Source: Calamus simplicifolius (lineage: Eukaryota; Streptophyta; Magnoliopsida; Arecales; Arecaceae). From it: a DNA stretch of 64,000 nt. The notes beneath the pieces were generated by a model. That model searched no databases, was not told the origin of the DNA, and saw only the letters and a program-made list of their open reading frames with translations. The stretch lies in NCBI GenBank assembly GCA_900491605.1, contig UESW01001504.1, forward strand, positions 253,700 to 317,699. Direction: 5' to 3'. Made by a program: the position numbers and the translations under genes. Below are positions 18,841-30,144 of this stretch, in pieces (the stretch's first letter is position 1; every line of letters starts with the position of its first letter).

Positions 18841-21800
18841 ATGTTTTGCAGGAGTGTCTTGCAGCCATCAGACTGAAAAGAAAATGGTACCTGGATAGTG
18901 GTTGCTCAAGACACATGACGGGTGACAAAGATCAATTCATCACCCTTGAATCAAAAAGAGGTGGAGTAGTTACTTTTGGTGATAATGGTCAAGGCCATAT
19001 CATGGGTATTGGTAAAATTTAAATTACTCCATCTACTCATATTGATAATGTTTTATATGTCGATGGACTTAAACATAATCTGATAAGTATTAGCCAACTA
19101 TGTAACAAAGGTTTCAAGGTTTCCTTTAAAGCTTCTGTTTGCACTGTTACTAATCCCATTGATAACAGCATTATTCTTGTTGGTAAACACTATGGCAATG
19201 TGTACTTAATTGATTTGAGTAATTTATCTCCAAGTAATCATTACTTAGTTGCTAATAATGCTAAGATGAATGAGACTGGTTGGCTATGGCACCATAGAAT
19301 TAGGTCATGCAAGCACACACCTAATTTCTAAATTATTGAAAATGGATTTAGTTAAAGGTATTCCTAGCTTAAATTTTGAAAACAATCGAATATGTGATGC
19401 ATGTCAATTTGGAAAACAAACAAGAACTTCTTTCAAATCTAAGAATGTTGTTTCAACTACTAGGCCACTAGAGCTACTACACATAGACCTTTTTGGACCT
19501 ACTAGAACCACAAGTCTAGGAGGAAAGAAATATGGTCTAGTGATAGCAGATGATTACTCTAGATTCACTTGGGTAATGTTTTTGGCTCACAAAGATGAGA
19601 CTTTCTCAATATTCATGAAATTCGTTAAGAAAGTCACTAATGATAAAAACACTACCATAGTGTCTATTAGAAGTGATCATGGAACTGAATTTGAAAATCA
19701 CTTATTTGAAAAATTCTGTTTTGAAAAAGACATACATCATAACTTTTCAGCACCTAGAACACCGCAACAAAATAGAGTTGTAGAAAGAAAGAATAGGACT
19801 TTAGAAGACATAGCCCGTACCATGCTATGTGAAAGCCAACTTCCAAAATATTTTTGGGCGGAAGCTATAAACACAGCATGTTACATCCTAAATAGAGCCC
19901 TGATTAGACCTATTCTTAAGAAAACTCCCTATGAACTATGGCACAATAGGAAACCAAATTTAAGTTATTTTCATGCATTTGGTTGTAAATGTTTTATTCA
20001 TAACAATGGTAAGGATAATCTTGGGAAGTTTGATGCAAAGTCTGATGAAGGTATTTTCCTAGGATATTCTACATCTAGCAAGGCATATAGAGTATTTAAT
20101 AAGAAGAGCTTAGTTGTAGAAGAATCCATTCATATAGTGTTTGATGAGTCTTTAGCATCAAGTTCAGATAAAATCGATGATGAGGAAGATACATCGTTGA
20201 TTGAAAGAGATATTGAAAAATTAAATGTATCTTCATATCAAGAACCTGAAGTTAAGGATGATGACTCACCTAAGGATGATGGTATTGATATTCCTCATAA
20301 TGATAAAGATCTACCTAGAGATTGGAGATATGCTTATGGTCATCCTAAGGACCTAATCATAGGTGATCCATCTCAAGGTGTAAGGACTAGATCATCAATG
20401 AGAGATATCAATAATCATCTTGCATTTGTATCTCATATAGAACCTAAAACTATAGAGGAAGCTGAGAAAGATAGTTATTGGATGTTAGCAATGCAAGAAG
20501 AGTTAAACCAATTCACTAGGAACCAAGTTTGGACCCTAGTAGACAGACCTAAAAACCACCCTATAATAGGATCTAAATGGGTTTTTAGAAATAAATTGGA
20601 TGAAAATGGATTGGTAATTAGAAATAAGGCTAGATTAGTTGCAAAAGGATATAATCAAGAAGAAGGTATAGATTTTGATGAAACTTTTGCACCTGTCGCT
20701 AGATTAGAAGCCATTAGGCTACTACTTGCATTTGCATGTCATATGAATTTCAACTTATTTCAAATGGATGTTAAAAGTGCATTTCTAAATGGTTTTATAA
20801 ATGAGGAAGTTTATGTTGAACAACCTCCTGGTTTTGAAGATCATGAATTTCCAAACCACGTCTTCAAACTACACAAAGCACTTTATGGTTTAAAGCAAGC
20901 ACCTAGAGCTTGGTATGATAGATTAAGTAAATTTTTAATTGAAAATGACTTTTCTAGAGAAAATGTTGATAAAACCTTGTTTTTGAAAAGAAAAAAAAAG
21001 GATTTATTAATTGTTCAAATTTATGTTGATGACATTATATTTGGTGCTACTAACAATCTCCTTTGTCAAGAATTTGCTAAGCTAATACAGGGAGAATTCG
21101 AGATGAGCATGATGGGAGAACTAAACTTCTTTCTTGGACTTCAAATCAAACAAGAGAAAGCGGGGATTTTCATTAACCAAACAAAGTACACAAAGGAAAT
21201 ACTCAAGAAATTTGGTATGGAATCTGCTAAACCTCTTGGTACGCCAATGAGTCCCTCATGCAAGCTGGACAAGGATGAAGAAGGTAAGAAAGTAGATCAG
21301 AAGCATTACAGAGGTATGATCGGATCACTTCTTTACCTAACTGCAAGTAGGCCAAATATCATGTTTTCTGTTTGCTTATGTGCAAGATATCAATCTAATC
21401 CTAAGGAATCACATTTATTTGCTGTTAAAAGAATCTTTAGATACTTAAATGGAACTAAAAATGTAGGATTATGGTATTCTAGAGACTCAACCTTGAAATT
21501 GATTGCTTATTCTGATTCTGACTATGCTGGTTGTAAATTAGATAGAAAGAGTACAAGTGGGGCATGCCAACTTTTAGGAAGTAACTTAATCTCTTGGTTT
21601 AGCAAGAAGCAAAATTCGGTTGCATTATCCACTGCTGAGGCAGAGTATGTTGCAGCTGGAAGTTGCTGTGCTCAAATCCTTTGGATTAAGCGATAACTTG
21701 AAGATTATGGTATCATACTTGATAAAATTCCTATTAAATGTGATAATACTAGTGCTATTAATCTAACTAAGAATCCAATTCAATATTCAAGAACTAAACA

Positions 21801-21971
21801 CATTGAAATTAGACATCACTTTATTAGAGAACATGTAACTAACAAAGATGTTTTTGTCTTGAATATATTAATACTAATGATCAATTAGCTGATATTTTTA
21901 CCAAACCTTTGAGTGAGGAAAGATTTTGTTATCTTAGAGGAGAATTAGGAGTTTGTGATCCCTTAGAATGA
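18837..21971 (+). pseudogene. pol: Copia pol (A2), mostly open
   Basis: It starts at the ATG overlapping the gag stop. The protease motif WYLDSGCSRHMTGD is followed by a TAA near 19020 (a CAA-to-TAA change) and a frameshift near 19300. From there 808 codons are open: CDACQFGKQTRTSFKSK, integrase (HIDLFGPTRTTSLGGKKYG, RSDHGTEFEN, RVVERKNRTLED), RT (KARLVAKGYNQEEGIDFDET, QMDVKSAFLNGFINEEVYVE, YVDDIIFGATNN) and RNase H (SDSDYAGCKLDRKSTSG, STAEAEYVAAG). A TAA at 21694, again CAA in A1, and a later one-base shift break the last part. The end is GVCDPLE and TGA at 21969-21971. All catalytic acidic residues of RT and integrase appear intact. Confidence 0.92.
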
Positions 21972-22472
21972 TTTTCTGAAACTCTTAAGGACAACAACTA
22001 TCTAGACTTCATTAATTTCTTGAAAATCCTCTATGTCCAATAAGGAAATTTATCTAGAAATTTGATTCATTGTTTCCCCAATTGTTAAGGAACACTTATC
22101 TAGAGCTTGATGATTAATTTGATTAGTTTCAGATCCTTGAAATTTAATTTTTTCTCTGAAACTGTTGTGGAGTCGACACCTGCAGTTTGTGGAGTCGACA
22201 CCTTCATATTTTGATGTTCTATCTGGGCAATTAGAGCCGACTCTGGCTTCTGTAGAGCCGACTCTAATTTGGGCACTGACAGATTCTCTGGTTCGGAGCC
22301 GACACCTCGTTTTCGGGAGTCGACTCTAAGTGGAACTAGGTCAAAATAAAAAGGGCGGAGTCGACCCCAAACGAAACCTATCGTCTCCTAAACTTTTTCC
22401 AAACTGTTCCAAACCAAGTTCAATCCCTCCAAATCCTCCAAATCTCTCAATAACTCATTCCAATCGAATCCC
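21972..22472 (+). promoter_or_regulatory. Pol-ORF3 spacer with second 21-bp-phased array (A2)
   Basis: Cores GAG(T/C)CGAC at 22170, 22192, 22234, 22255, 22296, 22317 and 22358: every step is 21-22 or 41-42 bp. An A-rich, TATA-like stretch (AAAATAAAAAGG) lies near 22343 and a CT-rich leader of about 100 bp follows to the ORF3 ATG. The layout matches the A1 spacer although the sequence differs. Confidence 0.65.
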
Positions 22473-23862
22473 ATGGCTCCCAAAATGCATGCTATCATTG
22501 ATGGTTCGACTGTTCCGATGAAGCGCCGTTCAAATCGGAGGCAACCTTCATCATCTTCTTCATCTACCACTCAGGATGACTCTCCACCCTCACCATCTTC
22601 TCCATGAGTTGACCAATTAGCGGGTAAGGCCATTACTACCGGAAGAAAAGTAGATTTTGACTTTTTTTTCGAAGGGCTTTGCTATTGGGCGTTTGTTGAA
22701 AGAAATGGGATGGGAGAAGGTCTGTTCTTTGGATGTCCCTACATACCCTGCCCTAGTGAGAGAATTTTATAATGATTTATGTAGAGGAGAGGGAGGCTTA
22801 GTGAGTGTTGTAAGAGGAACTAGAGTAATCATCACGGCTGAAACCCTTGGAAATCTATTGGAGATGCCTACCGTTGGTTTAGTTGAATATCAACATGAAG
22901 ACAGAGGAGGTGCCCTATCAAGGATGTTAGGGAGAGAAGTTTCTGAGTTTGAAGAAATCTTGGCCAATCAACTTAATTTGGAACTCAGATTACTTCACAA
23001 TATTTGTGGAAGAATTTTATTTTCTAAAATCGGAAGGTTTGAATATGTCTCGGAGCGAGACATCTTATTGATGGACTGCATTCTCACTGGAAGACCTGTC
23101 AATCTTGCCGGTATGATGATTGGTTATATGGCAGAAGCAGCATCTAAGAAAAGATCAACACTGCCGTATGGTATGATACTAACCTTAGTCTTTAGAAGCC
23201 AAGGTGTACTTATAATGGATAATGAGCCACTAAGAAAATTAAGGCATACAGATTACTATAGTGTCTCTACAATTCACCGGATGGGCTTCAGAAAAGAAAA
23301 TGGAAATTGGATAAAAAGAGGACAAGAGGCCAGAGCTGAAGAGGTTAGAGTTGAGGAGGTCAGAGGAGAGGATATTCCTGAACCATCTATTCCTGAACCT
23401 TCTGCTGGACCTTCTTCTGCTGGACCCTCAGTGGCTGGACCTAGCTCTCACCCTCCACATCAGTCAGCATTGGCATCTGGAAGATTTTCTGAGGAGCAAA
23501 TAGGTCAGCTCAGAGCTTTACTGGCTGAGTATGATAGTTAAAGGACAAATGATATGTGTCAGTTGAGAGAGGAGTTCAATCAGTTGAAGGATGAGATCAA
23601 TTCAAGGCTTGACATGATTTCTTTTTCCATTAGCAATTCCGTAGAATCCTTTAGCACTGATCTTCATAAGATTTTTGAAAGGATGGAAGGCATTGCAGAC
23701 GGTTCTGGAACTTATCTTCATGCAACCAATCAACTAAAGAAAGATATCGACCTCGCCGTCTCTCAAATTGAAGCTTGTCTTGAAAGTTTTAAGAAGACTC
23801 AAAAAGATGATATTATGGAAATGATTGGACATTTAAAGAAAATTATGTATAAGCATATTTAA
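22473..23862 (+). pseudogene. ORF3 protein (A2), best preserved copy
   Basis: It starts at ATGG (MAPKMHAIIDGS) and has a Ser-rich N-terminal tail with a TGA near 22605 and a one-base insertion near 22665. From 22657 a 294-codon frame shows the full N-terminal domain: GRLLKEMGWEKVCSL, PTYPALVREFYNDL, ALSRMLGREVSEFEEI, LANQLNLELRLLHNI, RDILLMDCILTGRPVNLAG, LPYGMILTLVFRSQGV, LRHTDYYSVSTIHRMGF. A Glu/Pro/Ser/Ala linker follows. After a TAA at 23539-23541 the coiled-coil tail continues to 23862. The domain resembles the plant Transposase_32 family by recall. There is no membrane helix. Function unknown; conserved with A1, B and C. Confidence 0.75.
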
Positions 23863-24164
23863 TTTTGATATCCTATCCTAGGTTGTATCTTAGGATTTCT
23901 TGCTTTCTTGCTTTAATAGCATGTATCTAGGATTTACATACTTGAATATGTCACTTTACTGAAACACATGTAATGAATCTTGCTTTGGAATACAATTACA
24001 CTTTTCTTTCATATTTGTCTATGATTGATTGCTTGAATTTCAATGAATGAGTTTACTATCTTTATGATTAATTGAACCAACAACCCCGCTCTGATACATT
24101 TTTTTATTTAAAATTCATCTTATTGCTGATAACAAAAAAGGAGGAGAGATAATTGTATATGCAT
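23863..24164 (+). other. A2 3' untranslated region, cut by B
   Basis: Non-coding. A polypurine stretch AAAAAAGGAGGAGAG (24134-24148) corresponds to the upstream tract of A1. The sequence ends GTATATGCAT, where B begins. The last five bases TGCAT (24160-24164) are the candidate target duplication. Confidence 0.7.
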
Positions 24165-25839
24165 TGTTGGCCCAGATGGCAACCCAAGAGGGGGGGGGTG
24201 AATTGGGTTCTTTAAAAATTAAGCTTTTTAAAACAATTTAAACTATTGATGAGAGGATGTAAACAATTAATTCAAGTTAAAGCACGATAGCAAGAGAGAG
24301 AGATAAATAAGCACGGCAAACACAGAGATTTTATAGTGGTTCGGTGTATCCAACACCTACGTCCACTCCCAAGCTCCACTTGGGTCCACACTATAATCTC
24401 CTCGATTACAGTCGAGTTGTTTTACAAGCTCACAACCCAAACTTATTGTTTTCCCGGGATCACAACGAACCCAGCCAGTTTTACACGGGCTCACCAGCAC
24501 AAAACCCAACACACAAGCTAACCTTAGCTTGTGACGAGGTACACTACCTCCACTAATTCAACCCTCTTATTGAATTAGCAAACTACAAGATAAAATATGA
24601 GTTTAATACAAAACAGCTCCTTTAGAGCAGATATTTCAAAATAAAAGCAAGGTTTAGAAGGGCCTGTTTAGATTTGATTTGAGTGCAGGCTTTTCTTCTT
24701 TTCTTCTTTTCCTCAACTCCTTTGAAGTGTGGAATCGGGCCTCAGCTCAAATTCTTCACGGATTGAATGTTGGAGTTGATTTGAGCTTTCTCTTCCTTTC
24801 TTTGAATGTTGAAAATCTCTTGATTTGATCTTGAGTGGCTCTTGGATTTTCTTCTAAAACTTTCTTGGATTGATGAACTTGAACACAGATGAAGTCTCCT
24901 TTGATTTCACACCTTTTCTTTCACTCTATTTTTGAATCTCGGATTTTTCAAATGACGCTCTGTTTTTCCTCTTTTTCTGAAAGATTTTTCTTTTTCTCTC
25001 TTGATTTGTATATCTTGTTCTTGATTTGAAAACGGCCTCTCTATTTATAGACTCTGCAGAAATATAGTCGTTAGAAACAAAGAAATCTAGCCTTTATTGA
25101 AAAATCTTACCGTTGACGCTGAGTTGGCATTCAGAAAAAATCATGCCCAGATTTGTTGGAGTCGGCTCCAACTTTAGGCGAGTCGGCTCGAAGACGCGAT
25201 GCCAAAAATAGAAGCAATCAGAAAGTTAAGGGGTCGACTCAATGAAAATAAGGTGTCGACTCCTGACAGTCAGGGGTCGACTCATGAAAAGCAAGGGGTC
25301 AACTCGAGAAGTGCTCAGAAAAATAACTCTCTGGTGTCTGAGCGGAGTCGACTCACACAGTCATGGAGTCGGCTCGACAAAATCGGGGGTCGACTCGAGA
25401 AATCACAGGGGTCGACTCGAGACAAACAGACATCTCTGTATACTGAGTGGAGTCGACTCTGAAACTCTAGAGTCGGCTCCGGAATGTATCAAAAATCAGA
25501 GAATTTTCTGATTGACTTTGAAATTCATTCCAGATTAATTTTAAATCAATTTTTGACTTGAATATAATAAAATTGACATTAGGAATCAATTCAAGATATG
25601 TTCCAAAAACTCATTGATTGAGATATGAAGTATAAAATTTCTTTTTGAAAGCTTAAACATGGAGCTTGAAGCTTCTTTCCAATTGATTAAAGTCATACTT
25701 AACATACTCATTGATTATGATAAATAAGTTCATTGCTCATGTAAATAAATTCATTGCATCTTTTAATATACTCATGGCTTTTGGTAATCATCAAAATCAA
25801 TAAGATTGGGGCAACAATTTCTCAACAATCTCCCCAACA
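24165..25839 (-). repeat. B 3' LTR
   Basis: On the plus strand it starts TGTTGGCCCAGATGG and ends CTCCCCAACA, the reverse complement of the A1 LTR. The palindrome array lies at 25159-25480. Reading frames in it are artefacts. Confidence 0.9.
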
Positions 25840-26146
25840 ATCTCTCCCTTTTTGATGATGACAAAAATATTGAGTATATGCATGATTAATTAAAGAATTT
25901 ATTTTATTTTTATAGTTAGGCTTCCCCTGAATGAGGTAGGTCCCCCTATGAAACTCAAATAAATATCACATTCATTCAATTTAAGCTTATACACAATTTA
26001 ATGTCAAAATTCAGCCTTTTCATCTAAATTGCTTTTTCATTCATTCACTGTATGTGTAATGTTTAATTATTACTTTCATTTCTATCATTAAATTATTTAT
26101 TATATGCATATATATAACATTCGTTTAATTTCTCCCATGCATATAC
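25840..26146 (-). other. B internal 3' region ending at the C insertion site
   Basis: Holds the LTR-adjacent polypurine tract as its complement (ATCTCTCCCTTTTT, from 25840) and AT-rich non-coding sequence. The last five bases TATAC (26142-26146) are the left target duplication of C. Confidence 0.8.
26142..26146. repeat. Target-site duplication TATAC, left copy (C)
   Basis: It directly precedes TGTTGGCCC of C and is repeated at 36600-36604 directly after the other end of C. Confidence 0.92.
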
Positions 26147-27814
26147 TGTTGGCCCAGATGACAACCCAAGAGGGGGGGGTGAATTGGGTTCTTTAAAAAT
26201 TAGCCTTTTAAAAATGTTTGCTTAAGAGGAATGAAGGTAAAGGCAATGTAAATACAAAGTGCAGTGAATAAAACAGAGATAGAGAAAGAGTCAATGAAAG
26301 CACGGCAAACACAAAGATTTTATAGTGGTTCGGTGTATCCAACACCTACGTCCACTCCCAAGATTCACTTGGGTCCACACTATAATCTTCCTTGATTACA
26401 GCCGAGTTGTTTTACAAGCTCACAACTCAAACTTGTTGTTTTCCCGGGATCACAACGAACCCAGCTGGTTTTCAAGGGCTCACCAGCACAAAAACCCTAA
26501 CACAAGCTTTACCAAGCTTGTACCAAGGTAAGACTACCTCCACTAGTTCAATCCCCCAGATTGAACTAGACACAAAGAATAGAAATATTGTTTTTCAGTT
26601 ACAAAGCTCCTTAATGAGCAGATAATCAAATATAAGAACAAAGTTTAGAAAAGCCTGATTTGCAGTTGGTTGGCTTTTGAGCTTTTCTTCTTTTCTTCTT
26701 TTCCTCAACTCTTTGAAGTGTAGAATCGGGCCTCAGCTCGGATTCTTCACGGACTGAACGTTGGAGTTGATTTGAGCTTTTCTTTGAATGTTGAAAATCT
26801 CTTGAGTTGCTCTTGAATAGCTCTTGGATTTTCTTCTGAAGCTTCCTTGGATTGTTGAGCTTGAGCACAGAAGGAGCTTCCTTTGATTTCACACTTTTTC
26901 TTTCACTCTATTTTGAATCTCGGATTTTTTCAATGAAGCTCTGTTTTTCGATTTTTTCTTTCTTTTCTCTTGAAGTGAATATCTCTCTATTTGTATATTT
27001 TGATTTGAAAACGGCTTCTCTATTTATAGATTCTGCAAAAATATAGCCGTTAGAAACAAAGAAAAATAGCCGTTAATTAAAAATCTTACCGTTGACGCTG
27101 AGTTGGCATTCGGAAAAATCTCGCCCAGATTTGCTGGAGTCGACTCCTGCTTTCCGCGAGTCGGCTCGAAGTCGAGATACCAAAAATAGAAATACTCAGA
27201 AAGTCAAAGGGTCGACTCATCAAAAATAAAGTGTCGACTCCTGACAGTCGGGGGTCGACTCATGAAAAGTTGGGGTCGACTCGCGAAGTGCTCAGAAAAA
27301 CACACCTCTGGTGTCTGAGCGGAGTCGACTCACACAGTCATGGAGTCGGCTCGACAGAATCGGGGGTCGACTCATGAAATCACAGGGGTCGACTCGAGAC
27401 AGATAGTCATTTCTGTATACTGAGTGGAGTCGACTCTGAAACTCTAGAGTCGGCTCGGAACGTATCAAAAATCAGAGAATTTTCTGATTGACTTTAAATT
27501 CGTTCCAGATTCATTTTAAATCATTTTTTGACTTGAATATAATAAAATTGACATTAGGAATCAATTCAAGAAATGTTCCAAAAACTCATTGATTGAAATA
27601 TGAAGTATAAAATTTCTTTTTGAAAGCTTAAACATGGAGCTTGAAGTTACTTTCAAATTGATTAAAGTCATACTTTAACATTCTCATTGATTGTTCTAAA
27701 TAAATTCATTGCTCATGTAAATAAACTCATTGCATCTTTTAATATACTCATGGCTTTTGGTAATCATCAAAATCAATAAGATTGGGGCAACAATTCTCAA
27801 CAATCTCCCCAACA
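26147..27814 (-). repeat. C 3' LTR
   Basis: Reverse complement of the A1 LTR type. The palindrome array is at 27137-27456 and the TATA box (complement) at 27021-27028. It is nearly identical to 34938-36599. Confidence 0.93.
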
Positions 27815-28283
27815 ATCTCCCCCTTTTTGATGATGACAAAAACATTGAGTTTATGCATGATTGATTAAGAATTTATTTTATTTTCATAGTTAGGCTTAGG
27901 CTCCCCTGAATGAGGTAGCTCCCCCTATGAAACTCAAATAAATATCCCATTCATTTAATTATTTATCTCATTCATTCAATCATTTTAATATCATTTGATT
28001 AATTAATTTCTCCATTTCTCCCATATGCATATACAGTTATAAAACTATAAAACTCTCCCCCTTTTTTGTTATCAACAAAAAGGTAGAGATGCATCAAACA
28101 TAATCATTCATTCATTCATTCAAGATATGATTTAACAAAATCTGATTCATTGATAAAAGGAGAAATACATTCAAACTCAGATTACATTGACAATTCAAAA
28201 TAGACTTTTCATTACATCAAAGTATCAAAATGTAAAACATAATATAAACTTCATTACATTGCAAGGACTAAGTATCTAATACA
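27815..28283 (-). other. C 3' untranslated region with two polypurine tracts
   Basis: The complement of the LTR-adjacent tract is at 27815-27827 and a second tract is at 28053-28067. The unoccupied palindromic site CCATATGCATATACAGTTAT is at 28021-28040, between them. No coding signal. Confidence 0.75.
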
Positions 28284-29671
28284 TCAAAAGTGAGTCCTTA
28301 CAATCCTAGTTAAGTGATCTATATATTTTTCATTCCATCTGTTTGTATCTTCACATAATCCTTCAGTCTTCATCAACAAAAGTGCAAGCAGTCAAAATTT
28401 TATCTTGGAGTTCAGCATTGCATTTGCATATGTTTCACCATCTCCACAGATGTCTTTAAGTTCTTCAAAATATTCTTTAGGTCTCCACTTAAAGACTCAG
28501 ATGAATTGCTAAGGGTTGATTCTATCTTGGTGATCCGATCATCTAAAGAGTAAAGAGTTTCTTTAAGATTCATAAACTTGTTTTCAAACTCTGATTTCAA
28601 TTTATCTGACTGATCATCAAGAAGACCTTTAAGCTGCCTTAACTGAAGTTCTGTGAAACCAACAGATGAAGATGATGCATGATCAAACATGGAGCAGGGG
28701 AGGGGCAGGAGCAGGAATAGGAGAGCTCGGAGGTACAGGCGAAGAATGTCTACTGACGGTCCCGGTGCCTCAGTATCCACGGCTCTATCTTCCATCAAAC
28801 CTTTCCTTTCCCATCTGCCATTTCTCTTCACAAAACCCATTCTATGTATAGTGGCCAAACTGTAAAATCAGTGTGTCTTAAGTTCCTCATTGGCTCACTA
28901 TCTGAAATGATAATCCCTTGGCTTTGAAAATTTTAGTAAGAATCATGCCATAGGGTAAACTTGATTTTCTCTTACCTCCACAGTCGGCAATGTACCATAA
29001 AATCATGCTAGGAAGGTTAATGGGTTTACCAGTCACAATTGCATCCATTACAAAAATATCTCTTTCAGAAACATAATCAAACCTCCCAATCTTAGGGAAA
29101 AGGATTCTACTACAATGTTGTGGAGAAGTCTCAATTCTAAGGATAACTGATTAGCAAAAACTTCTTCAAAACCAACAATCTCCCTGTTAAGCAGTCTAGA
29201 AAGAGCTGGGCTTCTATCTTCAGAAGAAAATGTAGATGTACCAGACACTGGAAGATTCCAACAATCTTGAAAGCAAATCCACTGTCACTGAAATCTATTT
29301 CCTCTACGATGCTTACAAGTCCATTATCTCCTCTAGATAGATTCTTATAAAATTCCTTGACAAGGCTGGGTAGGTAGGACAATCTAAAGAACAAATCTTT
29401 TCCCAACCCATCTCAATCAACTGCCTTCCCACAAGAAATCCCTCAGCTTCAAACAATTCAAAATCACTTTCCTCCCGGTAGTTATCACTCTATCGGCAAG
29501 TCTATCTACCTGAGATGGAGCCGTAGAGGAGAAGCACTAGGAGTCGAAGAGATGAGGTTGAATCCAAGCTCGGTGAAGGCTCACGAACGGACGCCTCACG
29601 GTCTTCCTCACCGCCCTCTTCCTCTTTACTCCGGCCGCACCAAGGTTAGATCCACGGGTTTTAGGGGCCAT
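28284..29671 (-). pseudogene. ORF3 protein (C), frameshifted
   Basis: It starts at the ATGG complement at 29669-29671 (MAPKTRG type) and ends at a TGA complement at 28284-28286 after HLTRIVRTHF. Recognisable pieces are the SGTSTFSSEDRSPALSRLLN segment, NQLSLELRLLHNI, MATIHRMGFVKRNGRWERKG, a Pro-rich linker and the coiled-coil tail (KLKSEFENKFMNLKETLYSL, ITKIESTLSNSSESLSGDLK). Several single-base shifts break the frame. Same protein as in A1 and B; function unknown. Confidence 0.75.
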
Positions 29672-30144
29672 TGATCTATTGGAAGGGTTAATCAGGGATT
29701 TCTAAGGATTTGGAAGGTCAGGAAAATTTTGGAGAGAGTATTTGAGAGATTGAGACGATAGAAATGAACGGCGAGTCGACTCTGCCCTAGATAAATCGAC
29801 CTGGGACCACTTCGAGTCGGCTCCCGCAAAGCGAGGGGTCGACTCCGGACAGTCACAGAAAACTATCCCGAAGTGGAGTCGACTCGCGCAGAGAAGGGGT
29901 CGACTCAGAGTTTCAGTAGAAACATGGAGTCGACTCCGATACTCACCGAGTCGGCTCCGAGACCATTTCAGAGCAAAAACATAAAGTTTCAGATAATCTG
30001 AAATGTGTCCGGATAATGATCATAAAAATTGATAAAATAATCATTGGATTTAATAGATCAATTAGATATGAATTCTAGATAAGATTTCCTTAAAGATCAA
30101 GGATTTGAAAGAATTTAGATAAATTTTCCTTAGGGGTTTCAAAT
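29672..30144 (-). promoter_or_regulatory. Pol-ORF3 spacer with 21-bp-phased array (C)
   Basis: Palindrome cores run from 29773 to 29957, in the same order and spacing as in the A1 spacer, then AT-rich sequence reaches the pol end. Non-coding. Confidence 0.62.

Larger units (their letters stand above)
15799..24164 (+). mobile_element. Copia retrotransposon A2, diverged SIRE-type subfamily, 3' truncated
   Basis: It shares the layout of A1 (LTR, primer site, gag, pol, spacer array, ORF3, 3' untranslated region) but differs throughout; the LTR is 1.4 kb and starts TGTTGACCCAATTGAGG. It lies in the gag of gypsy G and is cut at 24164 by minus-strand element B; its 3' LTR is not in the window. Several inactivating changes are C-to-T or G-to-A, as expected from long methylation. 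The pol frame nevertheless runs 808 codons without a break, the longest intact frame in the window. Confidence 0.9.
24165..26146 (-). mobile_element. Copia element B (SIRE-type), first part with 3' LTR
   Basis: The LTR in minus orientation runs 24165-25839 and is followed by 307 bp of internal sequence equivalent to the A1 3' untranslated region. Element C interrupts it at 26146/26147, and B resumes at 36600 after the TATAC duplication. B is inserted in A2; the other flank cannot be identified. Its LTR belongs to the A1 subfamily but is more diverged than that of C. Confidence 0.85.
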
